A DNA stretch of 64,000 nucleotides from Ciceribacter ferrooxidans (GCF_004137355.1 NZ_SDVB01000170.1:248001-312000); one strand, 5' to 3'; shown: positions 9,838 through 20,197, counted from the first letter of the stretch. A program made the numbers and translations. The notes: generated by a model from the letters alone, not told the origin.

Positions 9838-10656
9838 TCAAACCTTGCCGGCGTCCGCGGACTCGCCCGCCTCGACCAAAGCCGTAGCGGCGCGCTTGCG
9901 CTCCACGAGTCGCGCAGCATAGATCGCTACCTCGTAGAGAAGGATCGTGGGCAGCGCAAGGCCGATCTGGGAAAGCGGATCGGGCGGCGTGAGAACGGCG
10001 GCGATGACGAAGGCGACGACCACGAAATACTTGCGCTTCGCCGCCAGCCAGGAACTTTCGAGCAGGCCGACGCGAGCAAGCAACGTCGTCACCACCGGCA
10101 ACTGGAAGACGAGTCCGAAGGAGAAGACGAGCGTCATGATGAGGCTCAGATACTCCGACACCTTCGGCATCAGGGAGATCGCGATGCCGTTCTGCTCCGG
10201 CGCCTGCTGCATGGCGAGGAAGAACCACATCACCATCGGCGTGAAGAAGAAGTAGACGAGCGCGGCACCGATCAGGAAGAGGATCGGCGAGGCAATCAGG
10301 AACGGCAGAAAGGCCTGACGCTCGTTCTTGTAGAGGCCGGGAGCAACGAACTTGTAGATCTGCGCGGCGATCACCGGAAACGCGATCACCAGCGCCCCGA
10401 ACATGGAGACCTTCACCTGGGTGAAAAAGAACTCCTGAGGTGCCGTATAGATGAGCTCCGCCTTGGAGACGTCGAGGCCGGCCCAGATCACCGCCCATTT
10501 GTAAGGAACCACCAGAAGATTGAAGAGGTCCTTGGCGAAGGCGAAGCATCCGATGAAGGCGACGAAGAAGGCTACGAGCGACCAGATCAACCGCGTGCGC
10601 AGTTCAATGAGGTGTTCGACGAGCGGCTGCGGCTTGTCTTCGAGATCGCCGCTCAT
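9838..10656 (-). CDS. tatC: Sec-independent protein translocase TatC
   Basis: A 272-residue membrane protein, the receptor core of the twin-arginine pathway. The cytoplasmic N-terminus has the signature PLVEHLIELRTRLIWS, with the glutamate and arginine that contact Tat signals, and six membrane helices follow (for example FLPFLIASPILFLIGAALVYFFF). The start overlaps the tatB stop by four bases, which indicates translational coupling. The predicted Tat substrate CpdB is encoded at 42332-44317. Confidence 0.97.
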   Translation of the reverse strand: MSGDLEDKPQPLVEHLIELRTRLIWSLVAFFVAFIGCFAFAKDLFNLLVVPYKWAVIWAGLDVSKAELIYTAPQEFFFTQVKVSMFGALVIAFPVIAAQIYKFVAPGLYKNERQAFLPFLIASPILFLIGAALVYFFFTPMVMWFFLAMQQAPEQNGIAISLMPKVSEYLSLIMTLVFSFGLVFQLPVVTTLLARVGLLESSWLAAKRKYFVVVAFVIAAVLTPPDPLSQIGLALPTILLYEVAIYAARLVERKRAATALVEAGESADAGKV

Positions 10657-11270
10657 TGGCTATCCTCTTTCTTGGCGGTACGCGGCTTGCGAGCGGCCGG
10701 CTTCGCCGCCGTCTCTACTTTCTTCGAAGCCGCTACGGTGCGCTTCGGCGCCGCCTTTGCAGGCGGTGCGGCGGCGGCTTGCTCGCCCTTGGGCTTGGCT
10801 AACCTCTTCGCGGCCGGCTTTGCCTTCTCTTGCACAGCGGAGACCGCGGGCGCGGAAAGCTCCGGCGGGACCCCCGTCACCGGCGCGGCCATTGGCGGAG
10901 CCACGGGCGTGACGGTGCTTTCGCTTGCGACAGTCTCCGGCGACGCTTCCGCCGGTTTCACATCCGGTGTGGTCGCCTTCTGCAATTCGCTCTTTATCTC
11001 GTTGCCGGCCTGCCGCAGCGGGTTGACGGCATCGCGGAGCGCATTCGCCGGGTTGAGGCTCCGGACATCGTTGACCGTCTGACGCAACTCGTCGAGCTCA
11101 GCCTCCCGCAAGGCCTCATCGAACTGCGCGCGAAACTCGCCCGCAGTCTTGCGCAACCGCGCGGTCATCTTTCCGAACGCCCTGATCATCGGCGGCAAGT
11201 CCTTCGGCCCCACCACGACGATCAGGATAACGGCGATGACCAGCAGTTCGGTCCAGCCAATATCCAGCAT
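10653..11270 (-). CDS. tatB: Sec-independent protein translocase TatB
   Basis: TatB of 205 residues: a single N-terminal helix (MLDIGWTELLVIAVILIVV), the GPKDLP hinge and an amphipathic helix (IRAFGKMTARLRKTAGEFRAQF). It then carries a long alanine/proline/lysine-rich tail (about residues 95-205), longer than in enteric TatB and common in rhizobia. TatB pairs with TatC to recognise twin-arginine signals. It lies between tatA (64 bases upstream) and tatC (overlapping). Confidence 0.96.
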   Translation of the reverse strand: MLDIGWTELLVIAVILIVVVGPKDLPPMIRAFGKMTARLRKTAGEFRAQFDEALREAELDELRQTVNDVRSLNPANALRDAVNPLRQAGNEIKSELQKATTPDVKPAEASPETVASESTVTPVAPPMAAPVTGVPPELSAPAVSAVQEKAKPAAKRLAKPKGEQAAAAPPAKAAPKRTVAASKKVETAAKPAARKPRTAKKEDSQ

Positions 11271-11334
11271 AAATCAGGCTCCTGAAGCCACCGACCCTTG
11301 GAAGGACCGCATGCACCCAGGCCGGGAACCGGCC

Positions 11335-11529
11335 TTATTTCGTTTCGTCAGCCTTGTGCTCTACGGTCTTGCTCGGCGTTTCCGGGGTATCGTCGTCGGA
11401 CATGCCCTTCTTGAAGCTCTTTATGCCCTTGGCGACATCGCCCATCAGTTCCGGAATCTTGCCGCGGCCAAACAAGAGCAGCACGATCGCCAGAACGATC
11501 AGCCAGTGCCACATGCTAAAAGAACCCAT
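11335..11529 (-). CDS. tatA: Sec-independent protein translocase TatA
   Basis: A 64-residue pore subunit. It has the short helix [24 protein letters not shown] with the FGRGKIP hinge, an amphipathic helix ([14 protein letters not shown]) and an acidic tail. A GAGGGAG ribosome site precedes the ATG. It is first in tatABC. An Fbp-type ABC ATPase ends only 41 bases upstream on the same strand and may share the transcript. Confidence 0.97.
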   Translation of the reverse strand: MGSFSMWHWLIVLAIVLLLFGRGKIPELMGDVAKGIKSFKKGMSDDDTPETPSKTVEHKADETK

Positions 11530-11570
11530 TACAAACTCCCTCGGTTTTACGTTCCATCGATGTAGGATGT

Positions 11571-12674
11571 TTACGCATCTTTTTCAAATGCCAAAATGTC
11601 TCGCGGATCGACCCTCACGGTCACGTCCTTGAGGCCCTGCGGCAAGAGATCGGCGCGGATTCGTGCGCGAACCGGCTGCTCCCGTCCGGGAACTGCAAGC
11701 GTCAGCATCTCGACCACGCCGAGAAACCGCCGCGACATGATGCGGGCCGGGATCGGGCCGCCTTCCGGCAGCACATGCACGCCCGACAGGCGCACCGCGA
11801 CGGAAACATCGCGTCCCTCCGGAATCGCGCCTGCAGAAGCGACACCGAGCGGTGTGTCCACCACCCCGTTCCTCACGACACCGGAGAACTCGTTGATCTC
11901 CGAAAAGAAGGCCGCCGCGAAGAGGTCCTTCGGCCGCCGGTAAAGATCATCCGAGGTACCGACCTGGACCAGCTTTCCGTCGCGCAGAAGGGCAATCCGA
12001 TCGGCCATGCGCATGGCTTCCTCGGCGTCGTGGGTGACGACGACGGCGGTCGCCCTCGTCTCCCGCAGGATCGCCAGCGTGTCGGCACGTATCGTGTCCT
12101 TGAGGCGAGAATCGAGCCCGGAAAACGGCTCGTCCATCAAGAGCACGCCCGGCCGCGGTGCGAGCGCCCGGGCCAGCGCCACACGCTGCTGCTCGCCGCC
12201 GGAGAGGACATGCGGGTACTTGTCCGCATAGTGGGCGAGACCGACGCGCTCGAGTGCCAGCATCGCCTCGGCCCTCGCCTCGCCGGCCGGAAGCGCGGTG
12301 AGGCCGAAACGGACGTTATCGATCACGCTCATATGGGGAAACAGCGCGAAGTCCTGAAACATCAAGCCGATGCCGCGCTGCTCGGGCGGCACGAAACCCG
12401 AGGGCCCCGCCACCTCGCGCTCGTTGAGGAGCAGCCGGCCGGAGGTCTGGACCTCGATGCCTGCGGCAATGCGCAGCAGGGTCGTCTTGCCCGATCCGGA
12501 AGGACCGAGCAGGCAGAGCACCTCACCCGCTTCGGCGGCGAGCGTCACGCCGCGAATGGTTTCCTTGCCGTGATAGCTGTGACGGATGTCCTCGAAGCTC
12601 AGGCGGGCCGCGAAGGTCACACCGGCCGTGCGCCTGGCGCTGCCTCGCGGTGCGATTGCCGTGTTCGAATTCAT
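11571..12674 (-). CDS. ABC transporter ATP-binding protein, FbpC/CysA type, without partner genes
   Basis: A 367-residue import ATPase. Walker A is [13 protein letters not shown] (about residues 55-67), the Q-loop FQDF, the signature LSGGEQQR and Walker [13 protein letters not shown], with the switch histidine in [10 protein letters not shown]. The C-terminal 120 residues form a TOBE-type regulatory domain. Similarity is greatest to iron(III) FbpC-type and other anion/ion importers; the substrate cannot be read. No permease or binding protein lies next to it, so it either serves a distant transporter or is shared. It lies directly upstream of tatA. The N-terminal 25 residues are poorly conserved and a later start is possible. 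Confidence 0.85.
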   Translation of the reverse strand: MNSNTAIAPRGSARRTAGVTFAARLSFEDIRHSYHGKETIRGVTLAAEAGEVLCLLGPSGSGKTTLLRIAAGIEVQTSGRLLLNEREVAGPSGFVPPEQRGIGLMFQDFALFPHMSVIDNVRFGLTALPAGEARAEAMLALERVGLAHYADKYPHVLSGGEQQRVALARALAPRPGVLLMDEPFSGLDSRLKDTIRADTLAILRETRATAVVVTHDAEEAMRMADRIALLRDGKLVQVGTSDDLYRRPKDLFAAAFFSEINEFSGVVRNGVVDTPLGVASAGAIPEGRDVSVAVRLSGVHVLPEGGPIPARIMSRRFLGVVEMLTLAVPGREQPVRARIRADLLPQGLKDVTVRVDPRDILAFEKDA

Positions 12675-12768
12675 TCCACCGTCCGAGCGGTTGCGCTCTT
12701 TGCCGTTACGGCGACCTTACGGCCGCCCGCAAATCCGGGCGCAACCCGTTGTAGTTCAAAACATGAAC

Positions 12769-13491
12769 CTATTCGTCCGGTTCACCACCCGGAGTCAAGA
12801 GGCCGAGTTCCTCCAGATCAAGCTGCGTGATCGGATCCTCGTCCTCGGTCAGGTCGTCGCCGATCGCAGGAATGGCGATGTTGAAGTTGGCGGGTATGCG
12901 GCCGGAGAGCAGGCCCGCTCCCTTCAGCTCCTCGAGGCCGGGCAGATCGCGAAGCTCCTCGAGCCCGAAGTGATCGAGAAAATCACGCGTGGTGCCGAGC
13001 GTTACCGGCCGCCCCGGCGAACGCCGCCGTCCGCGGAAACGGACCCAACCCGCCTCCATCAGCACGTCGAGCGTTCCCTTCGACGTCTGGACGCCGCGGA
13101 TCTCCTCGATCTCGGCGCGCGTCACCGGCTGGTGATAGGCAATGATCGCCAGGACTTCGAGCGCGGCGCGGGAAAGCTTCTTCGCCTCGCTTTCCTCCTT
13201 GCGGATAACAAAGGAGATATCGGCCGCGGTGCGGAAAGCCCAGTGGTCGCCGATCTGCACGAGGTTCACGCCGCGGCCGGCATATTCGACCTTCAGCGTC
13301 TGCATCAGTGCCGTCACGTTCGTGCCACGCGGCAGGCGATCCGCCAGAAACTTCTCCGAGACGGGTTCGGCGGACGCGAACACCAATGCTTCCGCGATCC
13401 TGAAGGCCTCCCGCTCGGCGCGGTCGCGTTCGGGCGTGAATTCCTCGTCGTCGCCGAGATCCAACCGCTCCTCCTGCAAGGCCTCCACCAT
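12769..13491 (-). CDS. scpB: Segregation and condensation protein B (ScpB)
   Basis: A 240-residue member of the SMC-ScpAB condensin, made of two winged-helix domains. Typical stretches are REAFRIAEALVFASAEPVSE, the LSRAALEVLAIIAYHQPVTRAEIEEIRGV core and GTTRDFLDHFGLEELRDLP near residue 180. ScpB dimers bind ScpA and help load SMC on DNA. Its start is five bases after the scpA stop. The acidic C-terminal tail (about 30 residues) is normal for the alphaproteobacterial form. Confidence 0.95.
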   Translation of the reverse strand: MVEALQEERLDLGDDEEFTPERDRAEREAFRIAEALVFASAEPVSEKFLADRLPRGTNVTALMQTLKVEYAGRGVNLVQIGDHWAFRTAADISFVIRKEESEAKKLSRAALEVLAIIAYHQPVTRAEIEEIRGVQTSKGTLDVLMEAGWVRFRGRRRSPGRPVTLGTTRDFLDHFGLEELRDLPGLEELKGAGLLSGRIPANFNIAIPAIGDDLTEDEDPITQLDLEELGLLTPGGEPDE

Positions 13492-13496
13492 CGCGC

Positions 13497-14369
13497 TTAC
13501 TCCGACGATGCGAGTTCGGCGGCCCGTGGGCCGCCACGCATGTAGATCGGCGTAAAGGCGCCCTCCTGACGGATTTCGAGCCGGCCCTCGCGGACAAGCT
13601 CGAGCGAGGCCGCAAAGGCGCTCGCGATCGCCGTCACCCGTTCCTCGGGCGTCGTCGTATAGCGCAAGAGATACTGGTCGAGCGTCGTCCAGTCGCCGAT
13701 CTCGCCGATCATTCGCGTCAATATGGCGCGGGCGTCGGCAAGCGACCAGACGCGCCGCCGTTCAATCGTCACCTGGGTTATCGACTGGCGCTGGCGCAAC
13801 GCCGCATAGGCGGTCAACAAGTCGTAGAGTGTCGCCTCGTAGGCGGATTCGACGCGCGTCGGCACATGTTCAGGCGCACCGCGCGCATAGACGTCGCGGC
13901 CGAGACGGTTGCGGTTGATGAGGCGCGTCGCCGCTTCGCGCATCGCCTCCAGTCGCTTGAGCCGGAAGGCGAGCGTTGCCGCCATCTCCTCGCCGGAGGG
14001 ACCGTCGTCCTTCGCCTGCTGCGGGATCAGGAGGCGGGATTTGAGATAGGCGAGCCAGGCCGCCATCACCAGATAGTCGGCGGCCAGCTCGATACGGATG
14101 CGGCGGGCGGTCTCGATGAATTCGAGATACTGCTCGGCGAGCGCCAGAACGGAAATCCGCGAGAGGTCGACCTTCTGGTTGCGGGCGAGATAGAGCAGCA
14201 GGTCGAGTGGGCCTTCGAAGCCCTGCACGTCGATGACCAGCGCCGGTTCACCGGACAGGCGTTCCGAGTCGGCCTCCTGCCAGAGCTTGTCCATCGGCGT
14301 GGCGGCGGACGCTCCCTGCCCTCCGGTTCGCGGGCGGTCGGCCGGGTCCTGTCCGGGGCGGCCGTTCAT
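13497..14369 (-). CDS. scpA: Segregation and condensation protein A (ScpA)
   Basis: The kleisin subunit of bacterial condensin, 290 residues. The N-terminal SMC-binding segment is clear: VQGFEGPLDLLLYLARNQKVDLSRISVLALAEQYLEF. The C-terminal winged helix ends around LVREGRLEIRQEGAFTPIY. About 25 extra residues precede residue M26 (MDKLWQEAD), which could be the real start. However, the ATG at 14369 overlaps the nagZ stop in the ATGA arrangement, which favours the longer form. The order is nagZ-scpA-scpB. Confidence 0.94.
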   Translation of the reverse strand: MNGRPGQDPADRPRTGGQGASAATPMDKLWQEADSERLSGEPALVIDVQGFEGPLDLLLYLARNQKVDLSRISVLALAEQYLEFIETARRIRIELAADYLVMAAWLAYLKSRLLIPQQAKDDGPSGEEMAATLAFRLKRLEAMREAATRLINRNRLGRDVYARGAPEHVPTRVESAYEATLYDLLTAYAALRQRQSITQVTIERRRVWSLADARAILTRMIGEIGDWTTLDQYLLRYTTTPEERVTAIASAFAASLELVREGRLEIRQEGAFTPIYMRGGPRAAELASSE

Positions 14370-15382
14370 GCCGACGCCCTCAGACTCTCGAACTCTTCAC
14401 GCAGTGCGACCTCGTCCGCCTCACCCACCGACGCCAAAGCCGCTTCGACAGCGGCGGCCCGTTCACGGGACCTGCCGGCAAGCGGCGGAACCTGCGCGGC
14501 GACCGCGCGCATTTCCTCCATCACACCGTTGCAGTGAAGGACAATGTCGCCGCCGCCGGCGACGATCGCCGCCGCGCGTTCGCCGAGCGTGCCTTTGAGC
14601 GCGTTCATCGAGGAGTCGTCGGAGATCAGCAGGCCGTCGAAGCCGATGCGGCCACGGATGACCTCGTCGATCACCTTGCGGGAGGTCGAGGCCGGATGGT
14701 CCGCATCGACCGCCGTGTAGACCACGTGGGCGCTCATCGCCATGAGCTCGTTGCGGAGCCGCCTGAACGGCGCGAAATCATGGGCTTCCAGCTCGGAAAG
14801 GGGCGTCGTCACCACCGGCAGTTCATGGTGGGAGTCCGCCATGCCGCGGCCGTGGCCGGGAATATGCTTCATGACCGGCAGTACGCCGCCGGACTTGAGC
14901 CCCGCCGCGGCCGCCTCGCCCATCTCCCCGACGGTCACCGGATCGGTTCCGTAGGCGCGATCGCCGATGACGTTGCTCGCCCCCTCCACCGGTACATCGA
15001 GCACCGGCAGGCAATCCACGTTGAGGCCGAGTCTGAGAAGATCGAAGGCATGAAGCCGCGACATCAGCCAGGCGGCGCGCAGCCCCTGGCCACGGTCGCG
15101 ACGGTAGATGTCGCCGAGCACGGCGGCGGAAGGATAACGCGGGGCGATCGGCTCGCGGATGCGCTGGACGCGGCCGCCTTCCTGGTCGATCAGCACCGGC
15201 GCGTTACGGCCGCCGACCGTTTCGCGCATCTCCGCAACCAGATCCCCGATCTGCGAAGGCTCGGACAGATTGCGGGCGAAGACGATGAAGCCCCAGGGCT
15301 GTTCGTCCCGGTAGAAGGCCTTTTCGTCGGCGGTCAGCTTCAGGCCGCTGCAGCCCAGGATCATCGCTTTGTTGGTGCTCAT
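14366..15382 (-). CDS. nagZ: Beta-N-acetylhexosaminidase NagZ (GH3)
   Basis: A cytoplasmic glycosidase of 338 residues that removes N-acetylglucosamine from peptidoglycan turnover products. The GH3 NagZ motif KHIPGHGRGMADSHHELP carries the general acid histidine on its mobile loop. The nucleophile aspartate is in GLLISDDSSMNALKG. The start at 15382 (MSTNKAMILG) is where conservation begins; an in-frame ATG 14 codons upstream is less likely. It follows the SPOR protein and overlaps scpA. Confidence 0.94.
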   Translation of the reverse strand: MSTNKAMILGCSGLKLTADEKAFYRDEQPWGFIVFARNLSEPSQIGDLVAEMRETVGGRNAPVLIDQEGGRVQRIREPIAPRYPSAAVLGDIYRRDRGQGLRAAWLMSRLHAFDLLRLGLNVDCLPVLDVPVEGASNVIGDRAYGTDPVTVGEMGEAAAAGLKSGGVLPVMKHIPGHGRGMADSHHELPVVTTPLSELEAHDFAPFRRLRNELMAMSAHVVYTAVDADHPASTSRKVIDEVIRGRIGFDGLLISDDSSMNALKGTLGERAAAIVAGGGDIVLHCNGVMEEMRAVAAQVPPLAGRSRERAAAVEAALASVGEADEVALREEFESLRASA

Positions 15383-15500
15383 GCCCGAATCATAAGAGGC
15401 GCAGGTGAAAAGCCGAAGCGCCACGCAAGGTCATGCACAAGAAAAATGGCGGAAACACGGGGTTTCCGCCATCTCATCATGGATTTTTCGGGTTCTGACC

Positions 15501-18305
15501 TTACTTCGCCACCAGGCAGGTGCCCCCGGCCGCCCTGTAACGCTCGCAAAGGGCGACGGCGTCATCCTTGCTCCCGCCTGCGATACGAACCCGATAATAG
15601 GTCCCCTTGCCGGCAATCTCCGCCTTCTTGATCTCGTAGGCACGACCGCCGATCACGCTCCCGAACTTCGCCGAGAGGTTCTTGTAGGACTTCTCGGCAT
15701 CCGCTTGCGAAGGCAACGAGGCGATCTGGATGACGTAACCGCCGGCAGGCACCGCCGGGGCGGCCGCAGCGTCGGGAGAAGCCGCCGCGGTTTCGACCGG
15801 CTTCACATTGCCGCGTTCGGTGACCGTGCTCACCACGTTGACCGGCTGTTCTGCCGGGCGTGCCGTCGGGACCGGAGCGGAGACCGCCGGAGCGGCGGTC
15901 GTCTCCGCGGGTGCAGGTTCCGCGGGTGCCGCGGCCGTTTCCGCCGCAGGGGTCGCGGCGCCGGTGGCCGGCTGCGCGGTGGTCGACGCCGCAAGTTCGG
16001 CGACAGTCTGCGGCTGGTCAGCCGTATCCGAGGGTGCGGCGGGCGTAGCCGGAACCTGCCCGACGGGCTCCGTCGTCGGCGGAGCAAGCGCCGGAGCAGC
16101 CGGCGTCTGCGGAGCAACGGCGGCCTGCGGAGTCGCCGCCTCCGTCGTCGGCTGCTCGACTTCCTGCGCCACCAGCGTTCCATCCGGCCGGACGATCATC
16201 GTGCGCACCTTGCGCGGCGCGATCGTCACGGGGTCGCTGGTGCTGCCTGCGGCCTGCTGGTCCGCAGACTGATCGCTCGGCAACAGCCGCGGGTCTTCCG
16301 TTTCGCCGACCGGTGTCGGCATGGCATCGGGTTCGTTTTCACCCTCAAGCGGCAGAGTCTCCGGAATCAGCGTCTTCTGCACGACATCGACCGGCTCCTC
16401 GCTCGACGAGATCAGGCTCGGCTGCTTGGGATCGTCGACGGCGGCGCCGGCGACCCTGTCGTAGACAGCCTTGTCCTGGTTCGGCACCGTCTTGCCGCCC
16501 TTGTCCTCCGGAACCACCTTGACCGGTTCCTTGTCAGCGGCGATCACGACCGGCTCACCCGAGCCGAGGACGGACGATTCCGATCCCGTCATCCAGGCAT
16601 AGAGACCACCGCCGGCCAGGAGCACCAGCACGCCGGCGGCGGAGGCAGCCAGGAGCCGGGCGCGGGAAGGCCGCGGTTCGTCGTAATCGACCTCTTCGGC
16701 GGCCGATTGAAGCGGAATGCGGTTGACGGCGCCGGCAAAACCCTTCTCGCCCTCATAGGAGCGTTTGAGGTCCTGTTCGAGTGCCTTTTCGAACGCCTCG
16801 AAATCGTCAGCGATCGCCGGCGCAGCAGCAGCCGCCGGGGCCGCAGCCGGCAGCACGGAAGCAGGTGCCGCTGCGGCGGCGGGAACGACCGCCTCGCTCA
16901 GAAGCGACGCCAGCTCCGTATCGATGTCGAGCTCGTAATCGTGGCGGGCGGCGACAGGCTCCTTGTGTTCGTGAACCGGAAGCTCCGGCACGTCCAGAAC
17001 CGCGATCGTTTCGGGATTCTCATCCTGCTCGGCGATTTCCGAAAGGTCGAAGGGCAGTTCCTCGTCCTCCGGCATCGCCGGCATGACGCTGGCAGGTGCA
17101 GCAACGAAGGCCGGGACCGGGTTGGCGGCCGCAACCGTTGCCGGAGCGACCTCAGGTCTTGTGGCTTCAACCGGTGCGGGCGGCGCCACGGCGGTTGCAG
17201 ACTCGCCACGAAGGCTCTCGACCTCGACAGGCTTCTCTGCTTCCGGCTCTATCTCGAGGTCTGAGAAATCGAGTTCGATGTCATCGAGATCGAGTTCGAA
17301 CGCGCCATCCGCGAAGGGATCGAACACATCTTCGTCGATGGTCGCCGCGGGTGCGGCAGCCGTCGCAGCCGGTTCGGTAGCGGCCTGCGGAACGGGCCGG
17401 GACTGGTCCTCGTCGGCGGCAAGCTCGTCTGCAAAGGAGAAGGAGAAGTCAGGTTCCGCCCGCACAGCAGGTGTCGTGGACACCGGCGGGCGCTCAGGCA
17501 CTGCAACGGCAGGCGCATCGTAGCCCGACGTACCGGCAGAAAACACGTCGAAGTCGGATACAGGCGACGGCTGCTCGGTCGCGTGACCGTCGGATGCAGC
17601 GCGTTCGATCGTCTGCAGCCCGGTGCCGGACATCCAGTTCGATGTTTCGACCGGGCTCAGGCGCGGCGCCTCGCCCACCGCAGCGGAGACAGGCTCTTCT
17701 CGCTCGACCGCGAACGAGGGCTCCACACGCGGGGCTGACGGCTGCGGGACATGGAAGTTGGCAAGCGGCAGCCTCAGGCGCGGCTCCGTTTCGCCTCTCG
17801 GCCAGACCGGCTCCACGGGGCTGGCGGACACCGCCATCTCAAGTTCATCGGCGAGGTCGGAGGACATCGTCTCCGCCGTTTCGGGGACAAAGGCCTGCTC
17901 GGCGTTCCGGAAGCTTTCTTCGGCCTCCGCCAACACGGCCTCGTTTGCTCCGGCCGTGTTCAGTTCGAGCTCCTCGCCCTCCTCGATCGCATCGAGAACC
18001 GGGACGGCCTCCCCGATATCCGGAGCGACGTCGACCCGCGCCATCGGCGTATCGACCTGCGGAGCGGCCGGCTGACCACGTTCGTAGTTTTCGAACTCGC
18101 GCAGCAGCTCGTCTTCCAGACTGAACGGCGGGTCGACCGGTGACACCGGCACGGCAGGGCCTTCGACGATCTGCGGTTCACGCGGCACGTCGCGAGCGGC
18201 GGGCGGCTCGAAGCCGACAATCCGGGCCAGCTCCGCCAACGGATCATCGTCAGCGAAGTCTTCACCGCCCAGTCGACTGTTGAATGCGGCTTGTTTCTGT
18301 ACCAT
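15501..18305 (-). CDS. Very large SPOR-domain protein
   Basis: A 934-residue protein of unusual build. Residues 1 to about 545 are acidic and rich in Pro, Ala, Glu and Val, with no recognisable fold. One membrane helix follows (about 550-575, LLAASAAGVLVLLAGGGLYAWM), then about 280 residues of Pro/Ala/Thr-rich periplasmic linker, and the last 75 residues form a SPOR domain (GGYVIQIASLPSQADAEKSYKNL). SPOR domains bind denuded septal glycan, so the protein probably joins the division site with a long disordered cytoplasmic arm. It sits between argS and nagZ, which fits a wall role. The start at 18305 is followed by a conserved-looking MVQKQAAFNSRLGG. Confidence 0.88.
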   Translation of the reverse strand: MVQKQAAFNSRLGGEDFADDDPLAELARIVGFEPPAARDVPREPQIVEGPAVPVSPVDPPFSLEDELLREFENYERGQPAAPQVDTPMARVDVAPDIGEAVPVLDAIEEGEELELNTAGANEAVLAEAEESFRNAEQAFVPETAETMSSDLADELEMAVSASPVEPVWPRGETEPRLRLPLANFHVPQPSAPRVEPSFAVEREEPVSAAVGEAPRLSPVETSNWMSGTGLQTIERAASDGHATEQPSPVSDFDVFSAGTSGYDAPAVAVPERPPVSTTPAVRAEPDFSFSFADELAADEDQSRPVPQAATEPAATAAAPAATIDEDVFDPFADGAFELDLDDIELDFSDLEIEPEAEKPVEVESLRGESATAVAPPAPVEATRPEVAPATVAAANPVPAFVAAPASVMPAMPEDEELPFDLSEIAEQDENPETIAVLDVPELPVHEHKEPVAARHDYELDIDTELASLLSEAVVPAAAAAPASVLPAAAPAAAAAPAIADDFEAFEKALEQDLKRSYEGEKGFAGAVNRIPLQSAAEEVDYDEPRPSRARLLAASAAGVLVLLAGGGLYAWMTGSESSVLGSGEPVVIAADKEPVKVVPEDKGGKTVPNQDKAVYDRVAGAAVDDPKQPSLISSSEEPVDVVQKTLIPETLPLEGENEPDAMPTPVGETEDPRLLPSDQSADQQAAGSTSDPVTIAPRKVRTMIVRPDGTLVAQEVEQPTTEAATPQAAVAPQTPAAPALAPPTTEPVGQVPATPAAPSDTADQPQTVAELAASTTAQPATGAATPAAETAAAPAEPAPAETTAAPAVSAPVPTARPAEQPVNVVSTVTERGNVKPVETAAASPDAAAAPAVPAGGYVIQIASLPSQADAEKSYKNLSAKFGSVIGGRAYEIKKAEIAGKGTYYRVRIAGGSKDDAVALCERYRAAGGTCLVAK

Positions 18306-18372
18306 TACCTAGTTCCACTCACTAACGCGACTACACGCCATGCCAGTGCTTTGTGGGGAAATGGTGACAATA

Positions 18373-20133
18373 CTATCGCATTTCAACCGGAGCATCAGTG
18401 CCCGTAATGGTCAGTCCGGACTTCAGAACAGAGGCGACAGCACGCACCAGCCCAAGCCTGGCGATGCTCAATTCTCGGTTTTTATCGTTAACAAATCGTA
18501 ATTCCGGCTGATCCTTGCCTTTATTCCAGTGCGCATGGAAAGAACTGGCGAGATCATAGAGGTAAAACGCGACGCGATGAGGCTCCTGCGACTGTGCAGC
18601 ACCTTCGATCACGCGCGGATATTCGGCAAGCTTCGCAACCAGCTGCAGTTCGGCCGGATCCTCGATCATCCCCTTCACCGCGGCCGACAGGTCGAGCCCG
18701 TCGAAGTCGAGGTCGGGGAATGCTTCCTTCGCCTGGCGGAACACCGACATGCAGCGCGCGTGAGCATACTGCACGTAGAAGACCGGATTGTCCTTCGACT
18801 GTTCCGTCACCTTGGCAAAGTCGAAGTCCAGCGGCTCGCTGTTCTTGCGGTAAAGCATCATGAAGCGGACGGAATCGCGGCCGACTTCCTCGACGACGTC
18901 GCGCAGCGTCACGAAGTCCCCGGACCGCTTGGACATCTTCACCGGCTCGCCGTCGCGGTAGAGCTTGACCAGTTGGCAAAGAAGAACGGTTAGTTTGGTC
19001 TTGCCGCCCGAAACCGCCCGCGCCACCGCTTCCAGGCGCTTGACGTAACCGCCGTGGTCGGCGCCGAGCACATAGATCATCTCGTCGTAACCGCGATCGA
19101 ACTTGTCCTTGAAGTAGGCGACGTCGGCGGCGAAGTAAGTATAGCTGCCATCCGACTTCATCAGCGGCCGGTCGATGTCGTCACCGACTTCGGTGGAGCG
19201 GAAGAGCGTCTGCTCGCGGTCCTCCCAGTCCTCCGGCAACTGCCCCTTCGGCGGCGGCAGGGTTCCGCGGTAGACATGGCCCTTGAAGGTGAGATCGTTG
19301 ATCGCCGTGCGGATCGCTGCCGCGCCGTTGGCGTGCAGCGTGCGCTCCGAGAAGAAGATGTCATGGTGGACGTTGAGTTCGGCGAGATCCTCCCGGATCA
19401 TCGCCATCATGGCGTCGATCGCCTTGTCCTTGACGATCAGCAGCCACTGCTCTTCCGGCATGTTGTGGAGCCGGACGCCATATTCCTCCGCCAGTGCCTT
19501 GCCGACAGGAACAAGGTAATCCCCCGGATAGAGGCCGGCCGGGATCTCGCCGATGTCCTCGCCGAGCGCCTCGCGATAGCGCAGGAATACGGAGCGGGCC
19601 AGAACGTCGATCTGCGCGCCGGCGTCGTTGATATAGTATTCCTTGGCGACTTCGTAGCCGGCGAACTGCAGGAGATTGGCGAGCGCGTCACCCACGACCG
19701 CACCACGGCAGTGGCCGACATGCATCGGGCCTGTCGGATTTGCCGAGACGTATTCGACGTTCACCTTGCGACCGGAGCCGAGAACGGAGCGACCGAAGTC
19801 GGTCCCCTCGGCGATCACCGCCGAGAGCAGTCGCTGCCAGTACGTCGTCGACAGGCGGATATTGATGAAGCCGGGACCTGCGACGGAGACCTCGGAAATG
19901 TCTTCGTCTTCCTTCAGCTTGTCGCAGATGATCTCGGCAAGAGCGCGGGGATTCACCGCCAGCGGCTTGGAAAGCACCATCGCGGCATTGGTCGCTGCGT
20001 CGCCGTGGCTTGCATCGCGGGGCGGCTCGACGATAATTCGTCCGAAATCAAGCGCGGAACGCTTTTCCTTCACGATTTCCAAGGTTTCGAGCGCGTTCTT
20101 AATTCTTGTTTCGAAGTCGGCGAAAAGATTCAT
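18373..20133 (-). CDS. argS: Arginyl-tRNA synthetase
   Basis: A class I synthetase of 586 residues that charges tRNA-Arg. The signature HVGH is in [15 protein letters not shown] (about residue 125-140) and the KMSKS-type loop reads [10 protein letters not shown]. The N-terminal additional domain begins at [18 protein letters not shown]. The C-terminal DALR anticodon-binding domain includes [15 protein letters not shown]. The start is set at 20133 because the 39 codons before it are not conserved in character. Confidence 0.97.
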   Translation of the reverse strand: MNLFADFETRIKNALETLEIVKEKRSALDFGRIIVEPPRDASHGDAATNAAMVLSKPLAVNPRALAEIICDKLKEDEDISEVSVAGPGFINIRLSTTYWQRLLSAVIAEGTDFGRSVLGSGRKVNVEYVSANPTGPMHVGHCRGAVVGDALANLLQFAGYEVAKEYYINDAGAQIDVLARSVFLRYREALGEDIGEIPAGLYPGDYLVPVGKALAEEYGVRLHNMPEEQWLLIVKDKAIDAMMAMIREDLAELNVHHDIFFSERTLHANGAAAIRTAINDLTFKGHVYRGTLPPPKGQLPEDWEDREQTLFRSTEVGDDIDRPLMKSDGSYTYFAADVAYFKDKFDRGYDEMIYVLGADHGGYVKRLEAVARAVSGGKTKLTVLLCQLVKLYRDGEPVKMSKRSGDFVTLRDVVEEVGRDSVRFMMLYRKNSEPLDFDFAKVTEQSKDNPVFYVQYAHARCMSVFRQAKEAFPDLDFDGLDLSAAVKGMIEDPAELQLVAKLAEYPRVIEGAAQSQEPHRVAFYLYDLASSFHAHWNKGKDQPELRFVNDKNRELSIARLGLVRAVASVLKSGLTITGTDAPVEMR

Positions 20134-20197
20134 CTTCGTTTTCCACGCCGGAACTCTCAAGCTCCGGTTATGTACAGGGGAATTTGCTGGCCGCTGC

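Noticed and set aside
7540-11082. Open frame of 1180 codons on the plus strand
   Set aside because: It runs antisense across pcm, surE, serS, tatC and tatB, all certain genes. It is a product of high GC content.
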